From Dyadobacter sp. CY261 (GTDB lineage: Bacteria > Bacteroidota > Bacteroidia > Cytophagales > Spirosomataceae): a DNA stretch of 64,000 nucleotides. Position 1 is the stretch's first letter, and every line of letters starts with the position of its first letter. Location: positions 1 to 64,000 of the forward strand of contig NZ_JAKCPW010000016.1 in the NCBI RefSeq assembly GCF_021440085.1, read 5' to 3'. Positions 50,967 to 60,319 of the stretch are shown one piece after another. A program made the translations under genes and the position numbers. The notes beneath the pieces were generated by a model. It was not told the origin of the DNA. It made no database searches and worked only from the letters and a program-made list of their open reading frames with translations.

Positions 50967-51596
50967 TCAGAATGGACGCATGGCTTTGACGAACCTTCCC
51001 TTAAAATAGGTCGAGAACAGATTGTCTTCGCGGACGCCACGGGAGGTAGATGCGTGGATGAATATAATCTCTTCACGACTGCGCACATCAGTAACAATGC
51101 CTGCATGCGAGACATAACCTTCCTTGCCAGCTTCGGGTACAAAGAACAGCCAGTCGCCGGGTTTGATGTCGGCTAACTTGCCGACTTCCTGCCCGAATTC
51201 GGATTGTTGCCAGGAAATGCGAGGGACCTTTACGCCCATTTCGGAATAGACCTGGCATATGAGCCCCGAGCAATCGATGCCGCTCTTGTCATTTCCGCCG
51301 GAGCGATACGGAGTGCCGGTGTACGTGCGGGCGATTTGGACCACCTGCGGTGTGTTGGCGGTATTGGTCGAGCCGGGGCGTGTGTAATTGGGTGTAGAGT
51401 TTCTTGCGGGTGCGGGCTTGCGTGCCGGTGCTTTGGACACGGGCCTGCGGCTGGGCGACGATTTGCCGCGCGACGCTCCGCGTGAGGAAGTGTTTCTTTC
51501 GGGCGTTTTTCGAAGCGTGTCGCAGGAAAATAGCAATGTCGTGATCAGGAGGGTGAAAATGGTACGGGAAAGGGATTGGGAAAGGTACTTTTTCAT
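50967..51596 (-). CDS. NlpC/P60 (C40) peptidoglycan endopeptidase lipoprotein
   Basis: A 209-residue lipoprotein. The start at 51596 gives MKKYLSQSLSRTIFTLLITTLLFSCD with a lipobox Cys; an upstream extension to 51836 is spurious. A basic Ser/Pro/Arg-rich linker (about 30-85) leads to the C40 catalytic domain: GIDCSGLICQVYSEMG (nucleophile Cys), YVSHAGIVTD (His) and IFIHASTSRGVRE (second His). It cuts stem peptides of peptidoglycan. The linker is typical of wall-facing enzymes. Confidence 0.9.
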   Translation of the reverse strand: MKKYLSQSLSRTIFTLLITTLLFSCDTLRKTPERNTSSRGASRGKSSPSRRPVSKAPARKPAPARNSTPNYTRPGSTNTANTPQVVQIARTYTGTPYRSGGNDKSGIDCSGLICQVYSEMGVKVPRISWQQSEFGQEVGKLADIKPGDWLFFVPEAGKEGYVSHAGIVTDVRSREEIIFIHASTSRGVREDNLFSTYFKGRFVKAMRPF

Positions 51597-51846
51597 GCGT
51601 AAGCGAATTGGCCTGATTACTTTTTCAAAAATAGCGATTAAATGTTTTGCAAACTGCTTATGCCGACGGGACGCCGGCTTTGTCCTATCGGCGAAGGAGA
51701 CGTTCGCCAAATCGGTCGCAGCAATGGTACGATAGTAGTTTAACTGCATTACGACCGAAAAATTGTGACAAATATTGTGAGGCTCGCGGCTTTGTAAGTA
51801 GCTTTGTTGCTGATGTTCATTCCTTTTAACAAGCATTTGACCCCCG

Positions 51847-52458
51847 ATGAAAATTATTTGTGTAGGCCGGAATTACGCAGAGCATATCGCTGAACTGAAC
51901 AACCAGACACCCGATTCCCCGGTTATATTTCTGAAACCTGAAACTGCACAAATCCGCCTCGGGGAGCCTTTTTTCTACCCTGATTTTTCAAAAGATGTTC
52001 ATTACGAAGTAGAGTTGGTTGTAAAGATCAACCGTGTTGGCAAGAATATCGAGGAGCGTTTTGCCCATAAATATTATGATGAAATCGGCATCGGGATTGA
52101 TTTCACGGCGCGTGACCTGCAATCGGAGCTGAAAGCAAAGGGGCTGCCGTGGGAGCTGGCGAAAGCATTCAACGGTTCGGCGCCTGTCTCCGAATTTGTG
52201 CCTGTGGCGGACTTTGCCGATATTCAGGATATCAATTTCACATTGGACGTGAACGATGAGACCCGCCAAAACGGGAATTCCTCGATGATGATCTACCGCA
52301 TCAACTACCTCATTGCATTCGTCTCCAGGTTTTTTATGCTGAAAAAGGGTGACCTGATCTTCACCGGAACACCTAAAGGCGTAGGCCCCGTGGCGATCGG
52401 CGATAAGCTGACGGCGTCCATTGAGGGCAAGAAGATGCTCGAATTGTTCGTTAGGTAA
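51847..52458 (+). CDS. Fumarylacetoacetate hydrolase family protein
   Basis: A 203-residue FAH-fold protein, single-domain type (YcgM/FAHD1-like). It starts MKIICVGRNYAEHIAEL, has the metal-binding HYEVELVVKINR (E-x-E) and GIGIDFTARDLQS, and ends GDLIFTGTPKGVGPVAIGDKL. Such enzymes act as acylpyruvate hydrolases or oxaloacetate decarboxylases; the substrate is unclear here. It precedes the M23 gene by about 56 bases. Confidence 0.9.
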   Translation: MKIICVGRNYAEHIAELNNQTPDSPVIFLKPETAQIRLGEPFFYPDFSKDVHYEVELVVKINRVGKNIEERFAHKYYDEIGIGIDFTARDLQSELKAKGLPWELAKAFNGSAPVSEFVPVADFADIQDINFTLDVNDETRQNGNSSMMIYRINYLIAFVSRFFMLKKGDLIFTGTPKGVGPVAIGDKLTASIEGKKMLELFVR

Positions 52459-52514
52459 AGACAGTACTCTTCAAATCACCCGGTTGCTGTACCGGCCACT
52501 CATACACTTTTTTC

Positions 52515-54518
52515 ATGCGTCATTATTTTCGGGCATTTGCCCGTTCAGGGCTTTTCATATTGGGATTGGCAGGTGTTGTACAGGTTTCTTATGCCCAAAA
52601 ACAATCTTATCCCAAGGGCTATTACCAATTTCCGATCCGTCCGGGTTTGCCCAATTCGCTGGCAGGTGGCCTGGGCGATTTGCGGAGCAACCACTTCCAC
52701 GCCGGGCTCGATATCCGCACGCAGCAGCGAGAAGGTTTACCCGTTTACGCGGCGGCTGAGGGTTATGTGTATAAAGTGGCCGTTCAGCGGACGGGCTATG
52801 GCAACGTCATTTATCTGCGTCACCCGAACGGGCAGACCACGGTTTATGGCCATTTGCTGAAATTTAACGATCCTCTCGCCACCTGGGTGCGGCAGGAGCA
52901 ATATAAAAAGCAGACATTCGAGATAGACTTGTTCCCTGAAGCCGGGCAGTTTACCTTCAAAAAAGGTGACATGATCGCGCTATCGGGCAACACCGGAGGC
53001 TCTGCGGGGCCGCATTTGCATTTCGAGGTGCGGGATTCGAAGGATAACTATCTGAACCCATTGTATTTTGGTTTTAATGAAATCAAAGATGTTACACCGC
53101 CGAAGTTTGTCAATTTAGCGATTCGGCCGCTGGATATTAACGGAAGAGTAAATGGACAGTTCGACCGGAAAGTCTATACACCTGTAAAACTCAAAGATGG
53201 TACCTGGCAGCTAATCACGCCCGTTTCTGCCACAGGCATTATCGGGCTGGATCTGGTCGCGCACGACCAGATGACCGGTACCGGTTTCCGCTACGGTCTG
53301 CAATGCATTGAGATCAAAATGGACGGGCAGGAAGTGTTTTCATATAATATAGAAGTTTTCCCCAATGCTTCGACCCGAGACTATAACAACCTCATCGATT
53401 ACGAAACTGAGCAGGCGACGGGTCAGCGCTTCCTGAAATGCTACGTTCCCGATGGGAACAATTTCAACTTGTTTAAGACAAATTCAATCAACGGGAAGCT
53501 CAATATCACCGATACGTTGAGCCACGCAGTGACGGTCAGGATTTCGGATTCTTTTGAGAATTTTTCTGAACTGGCATTTACGATCAAAGGTGAGCCGCAG
53601 AGCCCAACGCTGCCCATTTTCAATACCGAAGTGAACCCGGAATATGTGCAAACCGAAGTACAGGAAAATACACTGATCGTACGGGCCAAATATTATCGTA
53701 GCCAGGAGCCGTTTGCAACGTTCTATATTCAGGGAAGGGAAGAAAAGAAACAACCAGATTTGTACGCGGGCGAGTCCGCTGTTTTTCTTACTGATTTGAG
53801 AAAACAGATGCCTGATTCCGTCAAAATCGGCCCTACCACGGTGAAAACCTTTCTGAGAAGCCAAATTCTGCCGGGCATCGCCGCTTCCTTCAAAGAGGCC
53901 AAATGGTCGGTGGATTTTGATAATACCAGCTTGTTTGACACCCTTTTCCTGATGGGCCAGCGCAATTTTAACGCATTAACCATCAACAACCGTGGGACGG
54001 CATTGAACGACTATATCCACGTGACATTTACGCCTGAAAATGTGCCAGAAGACAAATCCCGTACTTATGTGTACCGTTACCTGAACGGCGATTACCGCTT
54101 TTTGGGCGGGAAATGGGACGGCGACATGATCCGTTTCGACACCCGCGAGCTGGGAACTTTCGTGATCCAGGCCGATACTGTGCCACCGAGAGTGCGCCTG
54201 ATCGAGCATAGCAAGCGAAATATACGTGGTTATATAGGCGATGGCATGTCGGGCATCGCCAATTTCAAGGCATTGGTGAACGGCGAATGGGTGTTGCTGA
54301 ATTATGATTTCAAAAAAGGCTATATCTGGTCCGAGAAACTTGGTGAAAACGAGGATTTTGATGGAGAACTCGCATTAGAGGTAACAGATAGGGCGGGAAA
54401 TAGTACTATCTTGCGAACAGAATTGGTGGACCCGGTTGTTATCCATAAGAAAACCAGAAAACGTAAAGATAGCTTATGGGACTACAAGTCGGTGACCCCG
54501 CACCCCAATTTTCAGTAA
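52515..54518 (+). CDS. M23 family metallopeptidase with large C-terminal extension
   Basis: A 667-residue exported protein with a signal peptide (MRHYFRAFARSGLFILGLAGVVQVSYAQ) and an M23/LytM domain (about residues 35-180): NHFHAGLDIRTQ (H-x(3)-D zinc ligands), GYGNVIYLRHPNGQTTVYGHL and HLHFEVRD (H-x-H). The remaining ~480 residues are beta-rich, with Ig-like segments and GDGMSGIANFKALVNGEWVLLNYD, and hold the enzyme at the envelope (inference). It is a peptidoglycan hydrolase. Its end overlaps the bcp start by 43 bases. Confidence 0.92.
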   Translation: MRHYFRAFARSGLFILGLAGVVQVSYAQKQSYPKGYYQFPIRPGLPNSLAGGLGDLRSNHFHAGLDIRTQQREGLPVYAAAEGYVYKVAVQRTGYGNVIYLRHPNGQTTVYGHLLKFNDPLATWVRQEQYKKQTFEIDLFPEAGQFTFKKGDMIALSGNTGGSAGPHLHFEVRDSKDNYLNPLYFGFNEIKDVTPPKFVNLAIRPLDINGRVNGQFDRKVYTPVKLKDGTWQLITPVSATGIIGLDLVAHDQMTGTGFRYGLQCIEIKMDGQEVFSYNIEVFPNASTRDYNNLIDYETEQATGQRFLKCYVPDGNNFNLFKTNSINGKLNITDTLSHAVTVRISDSFENFSELAFTIKGEPQSPTLPIFNTEVNPEYVQTEVQENTLIVRAKYYRSQEPFATFYIQGREEKKQPDLYAGESAVFLTDLRKQMPDSVKIGPTTVKTFLRSQILPGIAASFKEAKWSVDFDNTSLFDTLFLMGQRNFNALTINNRGTALNDYIHVTFTPENVPEDKSRTYVYRYLNGDYRFLGGKWDGDMIRFDTRELGTFVIQADTVPPRVRLIEHSKRNIRGYIGDGMSGIANFKALVNGEWVLLNYDFKKGYIWSEKLGENEDFDGELALEVTDRAGNSTILRTELVDPVVIHKKTRKRKDSLWDYKSVTPHPNFQ

Positions 54519-54934
54519 AAGATCAAGATGGAAAAGAAGTAAAACTGTCGGATTTAAAAGGAGAAAAAGTCGTTTTGTACTTTTATCCCAAAGACAATAC
54601 ACCCACGTGCACCAATCAGGCGTGCAATATCCGCGATAACTACGGATCGCTCCTGAAAAAGGGTTATAAGGTGTTCGGAGTGAGCCCCGACAGCGAGAAA
54701 TCGCACCAGCGGTTTATTAAAAAGCATGACCTTCCTTTCTCTTTGCTAGCCGATACAGATCATAAAATGATAGAGGCGTACGGCGTGTGGGGAGAGAAAA
54801 CAACGTTCGGACGCACTTACATGGGTGTACTTCGCACAACTTTCGTCATCAACAAAAAAGGGATCATCGAAGAGATTATTTCCAAAGTGGAATCATCAAA
54901 ACACACTGATCAAATTCTTGGAAAAACTGAATAA
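54476..54934 (+). CDS. bcp: Thiol peroxidase, BCP type
   Basis: A 152-residue peroxiredoxin that reduces hydroperoxides using thioredoxin. It has VGDPAPQFSVKDQDGKEVKLSDLKGEKVVLYFYPKDNTPTC, where the peroxidatic Cys is in TPTC and the resolving Cys five residues on (CTNQAC), and FGVSPDSEKSHQRFI. Its ATG lies 43 bases inside the end of the M23 gene; there is no later Met that would keep the conserved start, so the overlap appears real. Confidence 0.95.
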   Translation: MGLQVGDPAPQFSVKDQDGKEVKLSDLKGEKVVLYFYPKDNTPTCTNQACNIRDNYGSLLKKGYKVFGVSPDSEKSHQRFIKKHDLPFSLLADTDHKMIEAYGVWGEKTTFGRTYMGVLRTTFVINKKGIIEEIISKVESSKHTDQILGKTE

Positions 54935-55040
54935 TAATCAGTCATTTTAACATTCCGAATAGCAGGACATTTACGCCGCCTAAATCGTCCCAGCGTTCGG
55001 GTAACGGTATCAAGGACAGTCCAATAGAAAATAAACAAAA

Positions 55041-55898
55041 ATGGAAATTGAACAATTAGAAAAAGTTGCTTCCCAGGTTCGCAGGGACATTGTACGCATG
55101 GTACATGCTTGTCAGTCGGGTCACCCGGGAGGTTCCCTTGGTTGCACCGATTTGTTGGTAGCACTGTATTTCGAGCGTATGAAGCTGAAAGAGCAGGATG
55201 GCAAGGTTGTATTCGATATGGACGGTAAGGACGAGGACCTTTTCTTCCTCTCGAACGGCCATATTTCCCCCGTTTGGTACAGCGTACTGGCCCGCAAGGG
55301 TTATTTCCCTGTGTCGGAACTGGGTACTTTCCGTAAACTGGATTCCCGCCTGCAAGGACACCCTACCACGCACGAGCACCTCGAAGGTATCCGGATAGCT
55401 TCCGGTTCACTGGGCCAGGGCATGTCGGTGGCTATCGGCGCTGCATTGGCAAAGAAACTGAACAACGATAAATCAACGGTATACGTGCTGATGGGCGACG
55501 GCGAGCAGCAGGAAGGCCAGGTTTGGGAAGCAGCGACTTTCGCACCCCACCACGAGGTCGACAACCTGATCGCATTCATAGACCTGAACGGCCAGCAAAT
55601 CGACGGCCCTACATTGAAGGTGATGAACAACCGCGACCTGGGCAAGAAATATGAAGCATTTGGCTGGGAAGTAATCTCTATCGAAGAAGGTAACGACATG
55701 GCCGCGATCGTAAAAGGATTGTACGAAGCAAAAGGCCGTCTCGGACATGGCCGTCCGATCATGATTTTGCTCCATACCGGTATGGGTTACGGAGTGGATT
55801 TCATGATGGGAAGCCACAAATGGCACGGTGTAGCGCCTAACGACGAACAGTTGGCTGCTGCGCTTGCTCAGTTGGAAGAAACTTTGGGAGATTATTAA
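55041..55898 (+). CDS. tktA: Transketolase, N-terminal subunit
   Basis: A 285-residue thiamine-diphosphate-binding half of a split transketolase. It contains ACQSGHPGGSLGCTDLLVALYF, the ThDP/Mg motif GDGEQQEGQVWEAA...NLIAFIDLNGQQIDG, and SHKWHGVAPNDEQL. It transfers two-carbon units in the pentose phosphate pathway together with the C-terminal subunit, 11 bases downstream. The start at 55041 is a good ATG. Gene name refers to transketolase in general. Confidence 0.93.
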   Translation: MEIEQLEKVASQVRRDIVRMVHACQSGHPGGSLGCTDLLVALYFERMKLKEQDGKVVFDMDGKDEDLFFLSNGHISPVWYSVLARKGYFPVSELGTFRKLDSRLQGHPTTHEHLEGIRIASGSLGQGMSVAIGAALAKKLNNDKSTVYVLMGDGEQQEGQVWEAATFAPHHEVDNLIAFIDLNGQQIDGPTLKVMNNRDLGKKYEAFGWEVISIEEGNDMAAIVKGLYEAKGRLGHGRPIMILLHTGMGYGVDFMMGSHKWHGVAPNDEQLAAALAQLEETLGDY

Positions 55899-55909
55899 TT
55901 GAAACGACA

Positions 55910-56863
55910 ATGAAAAAATACACTTTCACTGAGAAGAAAGATACACGTTCCGGCTTCGGTGCCGGGATGCAAGTGCTGGGCCAGCAGAATCCTAATGTAG
56001 TAGCGCTTTGCGCCGACTTGGTTGGATCGCTGAAACTAGAAGCATTTATCAAGGAGAACCCAGAGCGTTTTGTTCAATGTGGTATTTCCGAAGCGAATAT
56101 GATCGGTGTTTCGGCTGGTCTGACGATCGGCGGTAAAATTCCTTTCGCAACTACTTTTGCGAACTTCGCAACGGGCCGTGTTTATGACCAGATCCGTCAG
56201 AGCGTTGCGTATTCCAATAAGAATGTAAAAATCTGTGCATCACACGCAGGTCTTACTTTGGGAGAAGATGGTGCTACTCACCAGATCCTGGAAGATATCG
56301 GTATGATGAAAATGCTTCCGGGCATGACCGTTATCAACCCGTGCGACTACAACCAGACCAAAGCGGCTACGATTGCTATCGCGGAGTATGACGGACCAGT
56401 TTACCTTCGTTTTGGTCGTCCTGTAATTCCGATTTTCACGGATGCGGATCAGAAATTTGAGATTGGTAAAGCATGGATGGTGAACGAAGGAACCGATGTG
56501 AGCATCATCGCAACCGGCCACATGGTATGGGAAGCGATTCAGGCTGGCGAAATCCTCGAAGCAGAGGGTATCAATGCGGAAATCATCAATATCCACACCA
56601 TTAAGCCGCTCGATGAAGAAGCGATCCTGAAATCTGTTGAAAAAACAGGTTGTGTGGTAACCGCTGAGGAGCACAACCGCATTGGCGGTTTGGGCGACAG
56701 CGTGGCGCAGGTTTTGGTTAAAAACAAACTCGTTCCGCAGGAATACGTAGCGGTAAACGACAGCTTTGGCGAAAGCGGAACCCCAGCGCAGCTCCTTCAA
56801 AAATACGGATTGGATGCTAAGCATATTGTGGAAGCCGCAAAACGCGCTATCGCAAGGAAATAA
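55910..56863 (+). CDS. tktB: Transketolase, C-terminal subunit
   Basis: A 317-residue partner with the pyrimidine-binding and C-terminal domains: TRSGFGAGMQVLGQQNPNVVALCADL, ISEANMIGVSAGLTIGGKIPFATTFANFATGRVYDQIRQ (Glu of ThDP activation in SEAN), and CVVTAEEHNRIGGLGDSVAQVL. It lies 11 bases after the first subunit, an obvious operon. Gene name is generic. Confidence 0.93.
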   Translation: MKKYTFTEKKDTRSGFGAGMQVLGQQNPNVVALCADLVGSLKLEAFIKENPERFVQCGISEANMIGVSAGLTIGGKIPFATTFANFATGRVYDQIRQSVAYSNKNVKICASHAGLTLGEDGATHQILEDIGMMKMLPGMTVINPCDYNQTKAATIAIAEYDGPVYLRFGRPVIPIFTDADQKFEIGKAWMVNEGTDVSIIATGHMVWEAIQAGEILEAEGINAEIINIHTIKPLDEEAILKSVEKTGCVVTAEEHNRIGGLGDSVAQVLVKNKLVPQEYVAVNDSFGESGTPAQLLQKYGLDAKHIVEAAKRAIARK

Positions 56864-56909
56864 TCATCATATTATCCCCTGCCCGTCGGCTTAAGTCGAC
56901 GGAACCGGA

Positions 56910-56956
56910 CCCAGCCCTTTGCAAAACCTGGTTTTTGCTGGGGCTGGGCTCTTTTT
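56910..56956 (+). terminator. Terminator after the transketolase operon
   Basis: CCCAGCCC (56910-56917) pairs with GGGCTGGG (56941-56948), with an inner GCAAAA/TTTTTGC pairing, followed by a T-run at about 56952-56956. It lies about 45 bases after the stop. Confidence 0.85.
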
Positions 56957-57070
56957 ATTTGCCCTGTACCAAAAAATAAACTATTATTGACCGGCGTTGA
57001 CTTCGGGCTCAGGTACAATTATTGGTCACGCAGAATTCCTGTAAATAGCGATCAGGTTAACACTGATTAA

Positions 57071-57613
57071 ATGTCCGACGAAGAATTATTATCCCTTTTT
57101 GAAAATCCCGAAACGCGGAGGAACGCTTTCAATCAGCTGGTGCGAAAGTACCAGCAAAAAGTATATTGGCTGGTGCGGAAAATGGTGGTGGATCATGACG
57201 ATGCTAACGACATTACCCAGGATGTATTTATCAAGGCATGGACAGCACTGGAAAATTTCAGGGGCGATGCCAAGCTCTATACCTGGCTTTATCGGGTTGC
57301 CAGCAACGAGGCCATTAACTTCCTGAATAAGAAGCGACGGAAATATTTCATTCCCATCTATGACGTAGAGAATGAACTGAGTGAAAAACTTGAAGCCGAC
57401 CCGGAAGTGAGCGGTGATGCCATTCAGCTTAAATTACAGAAGGCAATATTAAAATTACCGGAAAAGCAAAGATTGGTATTTAACCTGAAATATTTTGAAG
57501 ATTTGCCCTATGATGAGATCTCGGAGATCACCGGAACGTCGGTTGGAGCGCTAAAAGCCTCATATCATTGGGCTTCTAAAAAAATTGAGGATTTTTTGAA
57601 CGAGACAGATTAA
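57071..57613 (+). CDS. ECF RNA polymerase sigma factor
   Basis: A 180-residue sigma-70 ECF factor. Region 2 is FNQLVRKYQQKVYWLVRKMVVDHDDANDITQDVFIKAWTALENF and GDAKLYTWLYRVASNEAINFLNKKRR; region 4 is LPEKQRLVFNLKYFEDLPYDEISEITGTSVGALKASYHWASKKIEDFL. It heads an operon with a probable anti-sigma-like membrane protein and an exported Spy-like protein, an arrangement that suggests envelope-stress control. Confidence 0.95.
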   Translation: MSDEELLSLFENPETRRNAFNQLVRKYQQKVYWLVRKMVVDHDDANDITQDVFIKAWTALENFRGDAKLYTWLYRVASNEAINFLNKKRRKYFIPIYDVENELSEKLEADPEVSGDAIQLKLQKAILKLPEKQRLVFNLKYFEDLPYDEISEITGTSVGALKASYHWASKKIEDFLNETD

Positions 57614-57667
57614 ACTATTTGCATTCAAATTGGTCAAACCTTGACAAGAAAGGAAATATAAATAATC

Positions 57668-58108
57668 ATGGACAAAAAACGTATACGGCTGGATGATCTG
57701 AAAAGGGAAACGCCCTTTACAGTGCCGGAAGGTTATTTTGACAAGCTGCCGCAAATGATCCAGGCCCGGATTCCCGCAGAACCCGTTCGCAGACCCCTCG
57801 TAAGCTGGTCGTGGCAACGTTCTGTCGGCCTCGTGGCGGCATCGGCGCTGATCCTGGTGCTGGTGTGGGTGACCGTTCCGGAGCGCCAGGGATCGCTAGG
57901 GCAGGAGCCTTTGAGCGGCATCAGCAACGCCTCTATCATTAGTTACCTGGAAGATCAGGATCTCAGTTATTACGATTTAAGCGAACATAAGGTGGTCCAA
58001 AAAGCATTTGACGCCGATTCGACGGTGCTGAACTACCTGGATGGCCTGGACGACGATATTCTTCGGCAGCAGTTAGAGGAAAGTATGATCGCTCCGGACA
58101 AGATTTGA
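57668..58108 (+). CDS. Single-pass membrane protein, probable anti-sigma partner
   Basis: A 146-residue protein with a cytoplasmic N-terminus (PFTVPEGYFDKLPQMIQARIP, a pattern recurrent next to ECF factors in Bacteroidota), one membrane helix (about residues 51-67, VGLVAASALILVLVWV) and a ~75-residue extracytoplasmic domain rich in Asp and Leu (YLEDQDLSYYDLSEH, LDGLDDDIL). Between a sigma factor and a Spy-like gene it likely regulates the sigma factor (inference); it lacks a standard anti-sigma domain. Confidence 0.65.
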   Translation: MDKKRIRLDDLKRETPFTVPEGYFDKLPQMIQARIPAEPVRRPLVSWSWQRSVGLVAASALILVLVWVTVPERQGSLGQEPLSGISNASIISYLEDQDLSYYDLSEHKVVQKAFDADSTVLNYLDGLDDDILRQQLEESMIAPDKI

Positions 58109-58126
58109 CCCTAACGAATAATCGAA

Positions 58127-58603
58127 ATGAACTTACAATTTGAACTCAAACGGTATCGGAACACTTTTGCCCTTTTGCTCCTAATTATCGGTGCCGTGAC
58201 GACCATCGGTGTGCCGACGGCCAATGCTCAACGTCGTTCCGAAGAAGAAATAAAACGGATCCAGGATGCCAAGGTGGCGATCATTACCAACCGCCTCAAC
58301 CTGACGCCGGAGCAATCGACCGGTTTCTGGCCTATGTACAATGAGTACGCGCAGAAAAGAAGGGAAATCCACCGCGCCCAGCGCAAGATTATCAATGATA
58401 AAAAAGCAGAAGGTCAGACCGACGAGGCGGTGCTGAATAACCTGAATGAGGTGCAGGAACTGAGGCAAAAAGAACTGGATCTCGAAAAAGACTACCAGAA
58501 TAAATTTTTAAAGGTCATTACAGCCAGCCAAGTGATCGAATTGTATAAGGCTGAACGTACATTTAATGACATGCTGATCCAGCGGTTGAAGCAAAAGAAT
58601 TAG
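58127..58603 (+). CDS. Exported Spy/LTxxQ-like protein
   Basis: A 158-residue protein with a signal segment (FALLLLIIGAVTTIGVPTANAQ) and a helical body: AIITNRLNLTPEQSTGFWPMYNEYAQKRREIHRAQRKI, the LTPEQ...FWPMYNEY pattern of the Spy/CpxP-like group, and a C-terminal helix ending ELYKAERTFNDMLIQRLKQKN. Spy-like proteins act as periplasmic chaperones or stress sensors. It is the third gene of the sigma operon. Confidence 0.8.
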   Translation: MNLQFELKRYRNTFALLLLIIGAVTTIGVPTANAQRRSEEEIKRIQDAKVAIITNRLNLTPEQSTGFWPMYNEYAQKRREIHRAQRKIINDKKAEGQTDEAVLNNLNEVQELRQKELDLEKDYQNKFLKVITASQVIELYKAERTFNDMLIQRLKQKN

Positions 58604-58637
58604 GTAACCTGCTTATTGACTTATTACAAAACAAACA

Positions 58638-58670
58638 GGCCCGCTTCCATTTCGGAGGCGGGCCTTCGTT
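58638..58670. terminator. Bidirectional terminator between the sigma operon and sulP
   Basis: GGCCCGCTTCC (58638-58648) pairs with GGAGGCGGGCC (58654-58664), one T-G pair, five-base loop, then T-rich sequence. It separates convergent transcripts. Confidence 0.85.
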
Positions 58671-58689
58671 TTTAGATTTAACGCTCTTA

Positions 58690-60264
58690 TTAATGGGCTC
58701 CTACGGCCTCCACTTCGCCAATCCCGCGTGTTTCCACCGTGATATTACGCAGTGGTGCCTGGTGCTTCCTGAAATCCTGGATGATTTCGAGTACGTCGTA
58801 ATCGATGTTCATTGACTTGCTACCGTCAATCACCACCGTTGCACCGTCGGGCAGGTTATCGAGCGTAGCGCTGATGCTGCCTTTGTTAAGAAATGTAACT
58901 TCCTCAGAGAGCAAAAGTGTGATGACCTCGCCATCGCGATGTGCTTCCTTGATATAATGGTAAGAATGCTTGTAGTTCTTTCTCAGGATAAAATAGATGG
59001 CAACCACCATTCCTATGCCGATTCCTTTGAGCAAATCGGTGCTCAGGATTGCGATAATGGTCACCACGAATGGTATAAACTGTTCGAGGCCCAGCTTATA
59101 CATTCCTTTGTACAGCTCAAATTTGGATAGTTTATAGCCGACCATTAACAGGATCGCCGCCAGTGATGCGAGTGGGATATAGTTGAGGTATTGGGCAATA
59201 AATACCGCTGAAACGAGCAAGATAGAGCCGTGAATAATGGTACTCATCCTGGTCCTGCCGCCCGAATCGATATTTGCAGAGCTACGGACAATTACCTGCG
59301 TGACAGGAAGCCCGCCGATCAGGCCCGAAATCATATTGCCTGCTCCTTGTGCCATCAACTCGCGGTTAGTGGGCGTGCTGCGTTTGAATGGATCGAGCCG
59401 GTCGGTTGCTTCTACGGAAAGCAGCGTTTCAAGACTTGCAACAATGGCCAGTGTTAATGCAACCGTATAAACCTCAGGCCTGCTGATTGCCGAGAAGTCT
59501 GGCGTTTTGAAGAAACTGAAAAATTCCGAAGCATTCGAAGCAACGGGAAGCTGCACCATGTGTTCGCCTGATAATACCCATTGCGGGGCAACTGAACCAA
59601 ATACGAGGTTCAGAATTACACCGGAAAGCACCACGAACAGCGCGCCCGGAATGTACCGGAACAACTGGATCTTCTTCATGAATGGCTTGTCGAACAAGAT
59701 CAGTAATGCCAGCGAAACCGCCGAAATGATGATCGCGCCGGTGCTGTTATAGCGAAGAGAATAATACACTTCAGAAAAAGTGTTGCGGCCATCTTTCTGT
59801 GCAAACGCTTCATCGCCCATAAAGTCGGCGTCATAGCCGAATGCATGCGGTATTTCTTTCAAAATAAGCGTAATACCAATGGCCGCCAGCATTCCCTTGA
59901 TCACAGATGAAGGGAAATAATAGCCGATAATGCCCGCTTTCAAAAGTCCTGCAAGCATTTGCAAAACCCCTGCAAGCACGACGGCCAGCAGAAAAGCCTC
60001 GAAAGTGCCCAGGGTATCCAGCGCATTGAGTACAATCACAACCAGACCCGCTGCCGGACCTGCCACACCCAGGGAGGAGCCGCTCAGTGAGCCTACTACA
60101 ATTCCGCCTACAATACCGGCGATCACCCCCGAAAACAGGAGGTCGGAACGCCCGGTCGAGGCTAGCGCAATACCGAGGCATAACGGCAGCGCTACCAGGG
60201 ATACGACAAGCCCCGCAGGTAAATCGTATTTAATATTGGCGAACAAACTTTTATTCAATGACAT
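58690..60264 (-). CDS. SulP family inorganic anion transporter
   Basis: A 524-residue transporter with about 11-14 membrane helices and a C-terminal STAS domain (from about residue 450: VTFLNKGSISATLDNLPDGATVVIDGSKSMNIDYDVLEIIQDF). It begins MSLNKSLFANIKYDLPAGLVVSLVALPLCLGIALAS, a SulP start. Since it follows a carbonic anhydrase gene by 55 bases on the same strand, bicarbonate is the likely substrate, as in BicA-type systems; sulfate remains possible. Confidence 0.92.
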   Translation of the reverse strand: MSLNKSLFANIKYDLPAGLVVSLVALPLCLGIALASTGRSDLLFSGVIAGIVGGIVVGSLSGSSLGVAGPAAGLVVIVLNALDTLGTFEAFLLAVVLAGVLQMLAGLLKAGIIGYYFPSSVIKGMLAAIGITLILKEIPHAFGYDADFMGDEAFAQKDGRNTFSEVYYSLRYNSTGAIIISAVSLALLILFDKPFMKKIQLFRYIPGALFVVLSGVILNLVFGSVAPQWVLSGEHMVQLPVASNASEFFSFFKTPDFSAISRPEVYTVALTLAIVASLETLLSVEATDRLDPFKRSTPTNRELMAQGAGNMISGLIGGLPVTQVIVRSSANIDSGGRTRMSTIIHGSILLVSAVFIAQYLNYIPLASLAAILLMVGYKLSKFELYKGMYKLGLEQFIPFVVTIIAILSTDLLKGIGIGMVVAIYFILRKNYKHSYHYIKEAHRDGEVITLLLSEEVTFLNKGSISATLDNLPDGATVVIDGSKSMNIDYDVLEIIQDFRKHQAPLRNITVETRGIGEVEAVGAH

Positions 60265-60319
60265 ACGATTGATTCAGTAAGGATCAAAATTTGGACTACT
60301 CGGAATGCAGAACCGCTGA

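Noticed and set aside
51597..51836. N-terminal extension of the NlpC/P60 protein
   Set aside because: The lipoprotein signal peptide begins at 51596; an 80-residue extension would prevent export.
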